Shown piece by piece: positions 7,135 through 12,782 of a stretch of 13,455 nucleotides of DNA (position 1 is its first letter; every line of letters begins with the position of its first letter). The translations under genes and the position numbers were made by a program. This DNA comes from Campylobacteraceae bacterium (GTDB lineage: Bacteria > Campylobacterota > Campylobacteria > Campylobacterales > JALSKU01): positions 1 through 13,455 of the forward strand of contig WFMT01000069.1 of the NCBI GenBank assembly GCA_015488975.1, read 5' to 3'. The notes below the pieces were generated by a model. It was not told the DNA's origin. It worked only from the letters and a program-made list of their open reading frames with translations, and did no database searches.

Positions 7135-7197
7135 ATTAAATTAAGTTTATATTAAATTTTATTAACTTTTGTCTTGATTTAAATTAAATTTTGTTAA
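7135..7197. promoter_or_regulatory. Phased TTAA direct repeats, candidate response-regulator operator
   Basis: The divergent region between the cytochrome and regulator 1 has two near-identical 15-mers, ATTAAATTTTATTAA (7151-7165) and ATTAAATTTTGTTAA (7183-7197), starting 32 bp apart. Within the region TTAA begins at 7141, 7152, 7162, 7184 and 7194, i.e. steps of 11, 10, 22 and 10 bp, one face of the helix. Head-to-tail half sites about 10-11 bp apart are the usual target of OmpR/PhoB-family regulators. AT-richness raises the chance background, but the long repeat and the phasing are notable. Confidence 0.45.
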
Positions 7198-7203
7198 TAT
7201 ATA
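7174..7203 (+). promoter_or_regulatory. Possible promoter of response regulator 1
   Basis: TTGATT at 7174-7179 and TATATA at 7198-7203 are separated by 18 bp. The second 15-bp repeat (7183-7197) fills the spacer, so a regulator bound there would probably repress this promoter while acting upstream of the cytochrome promoter. Other AT-rich hexamers nearby could serve as the -10. Confidence 0.35.
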
Positions 7204-7227
7204 TAAAATTTTTCATTAGGAGTTATT

Positions 7228-7896
7228 GTGAACATCCTTATAGTAGAAGATGATAAGAAAATAGCAAATTATTCCAAGCAGGGATTTGAAGAAGAAGGTT
7301 TTTTGGTTGATGTAACTTACAGCGGAGAGGATGGATTAAAATTGATAGAAAAAAATAGTTATGATGCTATTGTATTGGATTGGATGTTACCTGGTATCAG
7401 TGGTATAGAAGTATGTAAAAAGATCAGGGAATGCAAAATCATCACCCCTGTTATAATGCTTACCGCTAAAACAGATATTAGCGACAAAGTACTCGGATTA
7501 AACAGTGGAGCAGATGACTATGTTTTGAAACCTTTCTCTTTTGAGGAACTTTTAGCCAGAATTAATGCTCTTTCGAGGAGAGCTGCATATAAAAAAACCG
7601 ATATTATACGGATAGATGACCTTGAAGTAGATACTCAAAAAAGAGAAGTTTTTCGAAAAAAGAAAAAGATAAATTTAACAGCAAAAGAGTATGAAATATT
7701 TGAACTGCTTATCAAAAACAGAGGCCATATAGTCAAAATAAAAAATATCATAAATGTACTTTGGGAAAACGATAACGATATAAGCAGTAATGTTGTCAAT
7801 GTTTATATGCACCATTTACGACACAAGATAGATGAATCACATAAAAAAAAGCTTATTAAGACCATAAGAAAACACGGCTTCAAGATAGATACTTAA
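7228..7896 (+). CDS. OmpR/PhoB-family response regulator (regulator 1)
   Basis: This 222-residue DNA-binding response regulator has a receiver domain (1-118) with acidic pocket E7/D8/D9, phosphoacceptor D51 (LDWMLPG), T79 (MLTAK) and K101 (KPFS). A winged-helix output domain covers about 127-220 (ending KTIRKHGFKI). GTG at 7228 is the start, behind AGGAG at 7218-7222 (5-nt spacer). It is divergent from the cytochrome gene across a region with phased TTAA repeats, so the cytochrome (and porin) and its own gene are likely targets. Its 3' end meets kinase 1 tail-to-tail, both stop codons sharing TTAA at 7893-7896. The protein is clearly paralogous to regulator 2: both have NSYD...DWMLP, TPVIMLTAK and KPFSF at the same residue numbers. 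The signal and target genes are inferred from position only. Confidence 0.93.
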   Translation: MNILIVEDDKKIANYSKQGFEEEGFLVDVTYSGEDGLKLIEKNSYDAIVLDWMLPGISGIEVCKKIRECKIITPVIMLTAKTDISDKVLGLNSGADDYVLKPFSFEELLARINALSRRAAYKKTDIIRIDDLEVDTQKREVFRKKKKINLTAKEYEIFELLIKNRGHIVKIKNIINVLWENDNDISSNVVNVYMHHLRHKIDESHKKKLIKTIRKHGFKIDT

Positions 7897-9323
7897 AATT
7901 CAACACTCACAGTGGTGCCAGCACCTTCCTTACTTTTTATATATATTCTCATTTTATGAATCTGGGCTATTTTCTGTACCATTGAAAGACCGAGTCCAAA
8001 TCCATCACTTCTATCTTTTGTTAAAATATTTACCCTGAAAAATTTATCAAAAACTTTGTCTATATCATCTTTTGGAATGCCAAGACCTTCATCTTTAATG
8101 ATAAATCTTGATTTTGTCAACGACATAGTTACCTTTTTTTCTTTAGGGGTAAATTTAATAGCATTGTCTATAAGATTTGAAAATAGTATTCTTAATAAAG
8201 TAGGTTCTCCTTGCATTTTCAATCGTTCTAAATCTTTTATATCCAATACAACACCTTTATGTTGTGCCATAACTATGAATTCTTCAAAAATTCCCAACAA
8301 CAAAGCGTCCACCTCAACCGTTTCAAATTTATCTTTGATACTTGAATCTTCTATTTTTGTCAATAAAAGAAGGTCATTAACCATATCTTGCAATGAGATA
8401 ATCTCTTTGTCTATAGCACTTAGTACTGTTTTATACTCTTTGACTTCTCTCTTTTTTTTAAGGGCTATTTCTGTTTGTAATCTTATAACAGTTAATGGAG
8501 TTTTTATCTGATGAGAAGCATCCTGGCTGAATTTTTTTATTTTATTATATGATTCGTTTAGTTTCGCAATCAATTCGTATCTAAATATCTCTAATGCCTT
8601 TATTGAAGCAATGGCGATAACCACTGCACAAAGTGCTCTGAAAAATTGTACCGGTATTTGAAAAATATTAAAAAAAGTATCCATATTTATAATATTGCCG
8701 GAAAAATATGCGATTTTAGGGACAATAGCGCCTGCCAAAACAGCATAAAAGATAAATGCCACACCAGAAATCTTAAAATACAGTTTCAATTTTTCTATAT
8801 TATAACTTTTTTTTAGTGACCCTCCATAATTATAAAGACCAATCCCCAATATAAGTGAGCCCCAAAAGCCATAAGTAAAACGAATTGCGGCATTGGCACC
8901 ATTAACTGTCGGATGTAAAAATATTAAAAATATTAAAAGAGTTGTTATTGAAATATATATAACAACAGGATTACATATTTTTTGTGCCATTACGCTTTCT
9001 TGCTTTAAATCTCTAAAACTTTTTCCAATAATAAATCTGGAAAATTCAAATAAATAGATATATGACAGCAAAAGCAAAAATAATTGCAAATAGCTTAAAA
9101 AACTACCTTTAAGTTCAGGATGAATATATAAAAATGAACCAATCCACTCCACAAAAGAATGAATTATGGCAAAAGTTCCAAGCAACCATATCTTACTTGC
9201 AAAGAAATACTCACTTTCTTTGGGTTTTGAGAAAAAAATAGATACTCCCAATACAAAAAATGATAATCCATACACAAAGAGTAGTACTTCCATACCTTCT
9301 TGTTTTAGAGAATATATATCCAT
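7893..9323 (-). CDS. Sensor histidine kinase with seven-transmembrane N-terminal sensor (kinase 1)
   Basis: This 476-residue membrane histidine kinase has an N-terminal half of about seven hydrophobic helices (roughly 12-30, 44-62, 74-94, 116-136, 145-165, 183-203, 222-244) with no large periplasmic domain. The opening FVYGLSFFVLGVSIF...HSFVEW matches a membrane sensor type seen in front of various kinases and diguanylate cyclases. The signal is unknown; a membrane-borne or redox cue is plausible. The HisKA box is DASHQIKTPLT with H271. The HATPase domain has an N box (N383-N387), G1 DEGLGI (411-416), F box (FFRV) and G2 GFGLGLS (441-447). Gln after the phospho-His is also seen in TctE/QseC-type kinases. 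ATG at 9323 has GGAG with a 5-nt spacer; the 12 nt GGAGTTAAAATG are identical to the cytochrome start region. It points toward regulator 1 and is divergent from regulator 2. Confidence 0.92.
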   Translation of the reverse strand: MDIYSLKQEGMEVLLFVYGLSFFVLGVSIFFSKPKESEYFFASKIWLLGTFAIIHSFVEWIGSFLYIHPELKGSFLSYLQLFLLLLSYIYLFEFSRFIIGKSFRDLKQESVMAQKICNPVVIYISITTLLIFLIFLHPTVNGANAAIRFTYGFWGSLILGIGLYNYGGSLKKSYNIEKLKLYFKISGVAFIFYAVLAGAIVPKIAYFSGNIINMDTFFNIFQIPVQFFRALCAVVIAIASIKALEIFRYELIAKLNESYNKIKKFSQDASHQIKTPLTVIRLQTEIALKKKREVKEYKTVLSAIDKEIISLQDMVNDLLLLTKIEDSSIKDKFETVEVDALLLGIFEEFIVMAQHKGVVLDIKDLERLKMQGEPTLLRILFSNLIDNAIKFTPKEKKVTMSLTKSRFIIKDEGLGIPKDDIDKVFDKFFRVNILTKDRSDGFGLGLSMVQKIAQIHKMRIYIKSKEGAGTTVSVEF

Positions 9324-9351
9324 TTTAACTCCAACTTAAACCGACAGATTA

Positions 9352-9390
9352 ATTATACTAACCTTAACCTTAGGTTAGTATTAGTATAAT
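9352..9390. promoter_or_regulatory. Divergent promoter pair with shared 10-bp inverted-repeat operator
   Basis: Between kinase 1 and regulator 2, ATACTAACCT (9355-9364) and AGGTTAGTAT (9372-9381) form a perfect inverted repeat with a 7-nt centre; AACCTT is also tandemly repeated at 9360-9371. The repeat is flanked by two -10 boxes: TATAAT on the minus strand (9357-9352, toward kinase 1) and TATAAT on the plus strand (9385-9390, toward regulator 2), both within TAGTATAAT. Predicted leaders are about 20 and 15 nt. A dimeric regulator bound to the repeat would cover both -35 regions at once. Confidence 0.6.
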
Positions 9391-9411
9391 ATAAACAAAA
9401 GAGATAATTGT

Positions 9412-10071
9412 ATGAAATTGTTAATAATCGAGGATGATAAGAATATACTTTCTTTTTTAGTAAGAGGTTTTACTGAAAGTGATTACAGCGTAGATAGTGC
9501 CGAAGATGGAGAAGAAGGCGAATACCTAATCACAATAAATAGTTATGATATACTTATAATAGACTGGATGCTGCCAAAAAAAAGTGGCGTAGATATCATC
9601 AAATCTATTAGAGCAAAAAAAATAAAAACTCCTGTGATAATGTTAACAGCTAAAGACAGTATTGATGATAAAGTATCTGGCCTTCAAGCAGGAGCAGATG
9701 ACTATCTCTCAAAACCTTTTAGTTTCAAAGAGCTTGAGGCAAGAGTTGAAGCACTGTATCGTCGCCTTGTTGCCGATGGCAGTAATTTTATAAAATTTAA
9801 AGATATAGTTATCGATATAGAGAAAAAAATTGTTTTTAAAGATAATCAAAAAGTCATATTAAGTCAGAAAGAGTATGATTTTTTATTATTTTTGATAAAA
9901 CACAAAAATTCTTTTGTAAATAAATTTATGATAGAAGAGGAATTATGGAATGATGAAGAATTTATAAATAGCAATGTTGTTGAAGTAACCGTACATAATA
10001 TCAGAAAGAAGCTTGGTAAAAAATTGATAAAAAATTTTCGAGGGCTGGGGTACAAGATTGAATTACAGTAA
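9412..10071 (+). CDS. OmpR/PhoB-family response regulator (regulator 2)
   Basis: This 219-residue regulator has a receiver domain (1-118) with E7/D8/D9, phosphoacceptor D51 (IDWMLPK), T79 and K101, then a winged-helix domain from about 125 to the end (FRGLGYKIELQ). ATG at 9412 follows a weak ribosome site (AAGAGA about 8 nt upstream), so translation may be low or depend on the short leader. Its coding end overlaps the kinase 2 start by 14 nt, the normal arrangement of a co-translated regulator/kinase pair. It is transcribed away from kinase 1 from a shared operator region. It is a close paralogue of regulator 1, but the DNA-recognition region differs (VEVTVHNIRKKLG here, VNVYMHHLRHKID there), so the two probably read related but distinct sites. 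Likely targets include its own operator and the downstream phosphatase and di-iron genes. Confidence 0.93.
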   Translation: MKLLIIEDDKNILSFLVRGFTESDYSVDSAEDGEEGEYLITINSYDILIIDWMLPKKSGVDIIKSIRAKKIKTPVIMLTAKDSIDDKVSGLQAGADDYLSKPFSFKELEARVEALYRRLVADGSNFIKFKDIVIDIEKKIVFKDNQKVILSQKEYDFLLFLIKHKNSFVNKFMIEEELWNDEEFINSNVVEVTVHNIRKKLGKKLIKNFRGLGYKIELQ

Positions 10072-11299
10072 TTTGAGAAATAGAGTTTTAACTTGGTTTA
10101 TGACGATAATTATCATCATATTGACAATATTCAGCTTTGCTCTTCACCACTACTTTAACAAAAGTATTAATGAAAGAATTAAAACAGAGCTTGATCATAA
10201 AGCAAGGAGCGTGCAAGACAAACTACTCTCTCATAAGCTTATTGCAGACAAAATGGTAAAAATTATACATGGTAAAAATGTGCCAAACTCTTTCAAAATA
10301 ATCGATAAAGGCGAATACCTGAATGTAACTTATACTTTAAAAATTGATAAACCATTTAAGGGGGCTATTAGAATATTTAAAAATCATATTGATGATAAAG
10401 CAGAGGACTTAAGCGATACAATGCTATTTCTTGACCCTGCGTTTTTGGTGATACTTTTTATTTTTAGTTGGAAACTTGTCGATAAGATAGTGCTACCTAT
10501 CAAAATGACAACAAAAATGGCCAATCACATCAATGTAAGTGATCTCTCAGAAATATCACAAATCCCCCTTCCAAAATATGATGATGAAATCAGGGAACTC
10601 ATAATGTCATTTAATGGTATGATAAAAAGGCTTAAAACTGGAGTAGAAAATATAGATAAATTCAACGATAATGTCTCTCATGAATTAAAAACACCAATAA
10701 CTGCAATCAAAGGAGAAATTGAAATTGCATTGATGAAAAAAAGAGACTTTAAGTACTATGAAAACACTCTTCAAGTCATATCTTTGGAGACAGAAAAAAT
10801 AAACTCTATTATAAATGATCTATTGCTGCTTACAAAATATTCGAAAGAGAATATCTCATCAACCTTTAAAAATATAAATCTAAATAATATATTATTGGAT
10901 ATTATTGATGACTTTGATCATAAAGTAAAGAAAAAAGCATTAAAACTACATATTCAAAATTTTGAAAATATTACTCTAAGAGCAAATGAAACATTAGTGA
11001 AATCCCTGTTTTCAAATCTTTTGGATAATGCCATAAAATACACAAATGAAAATAAAAATATTTATTTATCATTGTCTAAAAGTAAGTTTATTATCAAAGA
11101 TGAAGGTATAGGCATAGATAAGAATGACTTGTCAAAAATAACACAAAGGTTTTACAGGGTTGATAAATCAAGAAATAAGCAAATAGAGGGCTTTGGACTT
11201 GGGCTTTCTATAGTTAAAAACAGTGTATATCTGCAAAATTGGCGTATGAAAATATCATCTAATTTGCACGAGGGGACCGCAGTAGAGATATTTTTTTAA
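10058..11299 (+). CDS. Sensor histidine kinase with one periplasmic loop (kinase 2)
   Basis: This 413-residue kinase has TM1 about 12-31, a small periplasmic segment (about 33-122), TM2 about 123-140, and HAMP to about 195 with the conserved Pro at the start (VLPIKM). HisKA has H208 in NVSHELKTPIT. HATPase has an N box (N320-N324), G1 DEGIGI (348-353), F box (FYRV) and G2 GFGLGLS (378-384). The start is TTG at 10058, in frame, behind GGGG at 10047-10050 (7-nt spacer) and overlapping regulator 2 by 14 nt; a second TTG at 10073 has no ribosome site. Its catalytic half closely resembles kinase 1 (for example SLSKSKFIIKDEGIGI against SLTKSRFIIKDEGLGI), but the sensors are unrelated. The short loop could bind a small ligand, metal or cationic peptide; none can be named. 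Confidence 0.92.
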   Translation: MNYSNLRNRVLTWFMTIIIIILTIFSFALHHYFNKSINERIKTELDHKARSVQDKLLSHKLIADKMVKIIHGKNVPNSFKIIDKGEYLNVTYTLKIDKPFKGAIRIFKNHIDDKAEDLSDTMLFLDPAFLVILFIFSWKLVDKIVLPIKMTTKMANHINVSDLSEISQIPLPKYDDEIRELIMSFNGMIKRLKTGVENIDKFNDNVSHELKTPITAIKGEIEIALMKKRDFKYYENTLQVISLETEKINSIINDLLLLTKYSKENISSTFKNINLNNILLDIIDDFDHKVKKKALKLHIQNFENITLRANETLVKSLFSNLLDNAIKYTNENKNIYLSLSKSKFIIKDEGIGIDKNDLSKITQRFYRVDKSRNKQIEGFGLGLSIVKNSVYLQNWRMKISSNLHEGTAVEIFF

Positions 11300-11318
11300 T
11301 TTTCATTTCATTTTTATA

Positions 11319-11340
11319 TGTAATAATTGCAAGAATTACA
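11319..11340. promoter_or_regulatory. 22-bp interrupted palindrome upstream of the PAP2 gene
   Basis: TGTAAT (11319-11324) and ATTACA (11335-11340) form an inverted repeat with a 10-nt centre, in the 59-bp gap between kinase 2 and the phosphatase gene, 18 bp before that start codon. It may be an operator or a small RNA hairpin; AT-rich sequence makes a 6-bp arm fairly common by chance. No T-run follows, so it is not an intrinsic terminator. Confidence 0.3.
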
Positions 11341-11358
11341 AACAGATAAAGGAACAAG

Positions 11359-11916
11359 ATGAACAAAGCACTTTTTTTAGAAATCAATTCGTTTGCAGGA
11401 CACAGCCATATTTTGGATTTATTCTTCATAGGTTGTGCAGAGTTTATGCCATATATTTTTATTTTAGCAGAAGTATATCTGTATTTTTTCGCCAACAGGA
11501 AAAATGAAGCTATTTTTGCATTCTATGCAACATTATTAGGGTTGTTTATAAACCAGCTAATAGGTTTGGTATATTTTCACAACCGTCCTTTTATGGATCA
11601 CATAGGTACAGATCTTATACATCATTTGCCGGACAACTCTTTTCCTTCAGATCATACTACATTTTTATTTGCGATAGCTATAAGTTTACTTCTATACAAA
11701 AAAACCAGAGGCTGGGGGAAATTTTTAGTAATTTTGGCTTTTATAGGCTCAGTTGCAAGAATTTATGTTGGAGTTCATTATCCATTTGATATAATTGGTG
11801 CTATAATTACAGGAACAATAGGAGCTTTTGTGACTCTTCTTTTTAAAAGTAAATTGCAAAAAGCAAATGATTTGATTATAAACATAGAAGATAAAATTCT
11901 AAAGACAAAGAGATAA
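11359..11916 (+). CDS. PAP2-family membrane phosphatase, BcrC-like (probable undecaprenyl-diphosphatase)
   Basis: This 185-residue integral-membrane acid phosphatase carries the PAP2 signature in order: FHNRPF (R76, P77), NSFPSDHT (P96, S97, H99) and SVARIYVGVHYPFD (R134, H140, D144). H99 and H140 are the expected catalytic histidines. The spacing, and the D-N-S-F-P-S-D-H form of motif 2, match BcrC/YbjG-type undecaprenyl-pyrophosphate phosphatases, which recycle the lipid carrier for peptidoglycan and LPS and can give bacitracin resistance. The lysine usually found seven residues before the motif 1 arginine is absent (Gly69). Lipid A or phosphatidyl-phosphate substrates remain possible. About five membrane helices are predicted. 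ATG at 11359 has AAAGGA with a 5-nt spacer. It lies 59 bp after kinase 2 and 32 bp before the di-iron gene, so it is probably part of the regulator 2 operon. Confidence 0.88.
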   Translation: MNKALFLEINSFAGHSHILDLFFIGCAEFMPYIFILAEVYLYFFANRKNEAIFAFYATLLGLFINQLIGLVYFHNRPFMDHIGTDLIHHLPDNSFPSDHTTFLFAIAISLLLYKKTRGWGKFLVILAFIGSVARIYVGVHYPFDIIGAIITGTIGAFVTLLFKSKLQKANDLIINIEDKILKTKR

Positions 11917-11948
11917 CTCTCAACTTATCTTAAAAAAAGGAGTATGGT

Positions 11949-12734
11949 ATGCCAAAGTGGGATTATAAAAAGATTGACTACGAAAGTATCGATGCCAAAG
12001 GGCTAAAGGATAATAAATTTTTATTTGATATTGTCTCAACTGCATCTTTTATAGAAATTACATCAAATGTTTATGAGAAAAATTTAGCAGAATTTTATAA
12101 AGAAGATGAAGAACTTACCAAGTGGCTCAGAAATACCTGGGAACCTGAGGAAATTCAACATGGAAAATCACTAAGAAAATATATAAAAACCATATGGAAA
12201 GATTTTGATTGGGATAAAGCTTATGAAAATTTTAAAAAAGAGTATGTACCTCTTTGTAAATTAGAGTATTTGCAAGAGAGTGAAGCCAGAGAAATGTTAG
12301 CAAGAATGGTTGTAGAAACGGGGACTTCAACTTTTTATAAAGCTTTATCAAAATATGCAAAAGATTTAAATGATCCTATTCTTGAACAATTATCTATAAA
12401 TATATCAAAAGATGAGATATATCATTTTGAAATCTTTGAAGAAGCTTTCAAAAAATATTCTAAAAAAGAAAATATTTCAAAAGCTGATATTATTAAAATA
12501 CTATACGCAAGACTCAAAGAAGCAAATAGTGAAGATGTAAAAATAGCGTTTAACAGCATAAATCCCGATGAGAAGTATGAAGAATTTAATAAAACGGTAA
12601 AGAAGTTTGCAAAAAAATACTATCCATACAATATGGCTATAAAAATGTTTATAAGGCCATTGGCATTAAACAGATTTGTAGAAAATGCAACAGCTGCCTC
12701 TTTACAACCTGCATTTAAAATATTGGGTATTTAA
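11949..12734 (+). CDS. Ferritin-like di-iron protein of unknown function
   Basis: This 261-residue soluble helical protein has no signal peptide. It shows the complete ligand set of a carboxylate-bridged di-iron site: E36 (SFIEITS), E68 and H71 (EEIQH), E123 (VVETGTS), E156 and H159 (DEIYH). This E...ExxH...E...ExxH order is that of the ferritin-like superfamily, which includes oxidases, desaturases and hydroxylases. The region beyond about 175 is helical and ends in a conserved-looking YPYNMAIKMFIRPLAL stretch. Proteins like this occur in other proteobacteria as ferritin-like domain proteins without assigned reaction. ATG at 11949 has AAAGGAG at 11936-11942 (6-nt spacer). It follows the PAP2 gene by 32 bp with no terminator, so it is probably the last gene of the regulator 2-kinase 2-phosphatase operon. 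Substrate oxidation at the membrane (lipid or aldehyde) or iron/oxygen handling are both open possibilities. Confidence 0.8.
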   Translation: MPKWDYKKIDYESIDAKGLKDNKFLFDIVSTASFIEITSNVYEKNLAEFYKEDEELTKWLRNTWEPEEIQHGKSLRKYIKTIWKDFDWDKAYENFKKEYVPLCKLEYLQESEAREMLARMVVETGTSTFYKALSKYAKDLNDPILEQLSINISKDEIYHFEIFEEAFKKYSKKENISKADIIKILYARLKEANSEDVKIAFNSINPDEKYEEFNKTVKKFAKKYYPYNMAIKMFIRPLALNRFVENATAASLQPAFKILGI

Positions 12735-12752
12735 GGTTTGGATGAGTATAAT
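12723..12752 (+). promoter_or_regulatory. Predicted promoter of the LptF/LptG-family gene
   Basis: TTGGGT at 12723-12728 and a perfect TATAAT at 12747-12752 are separated by 18 bp, starting within the last codons of the di-iron gene. The predicted start near 12759 leaves a leader of about 24 nt before the ATG at 12783, suggesting the permease gene begins a new transcript. Confidence 0.5.
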
Positions 12753-12782
12753 ACAATTTTTATAAAACTTTAGGCTTATTGT

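Noticed and set aside
748..12734. Selenoprotein gene near selC with in-frame UGA
   Set aside because: All genes near selC end in ordinary stops at natural C-termini, and none shows an interrupted family domain that continues past a TGA.
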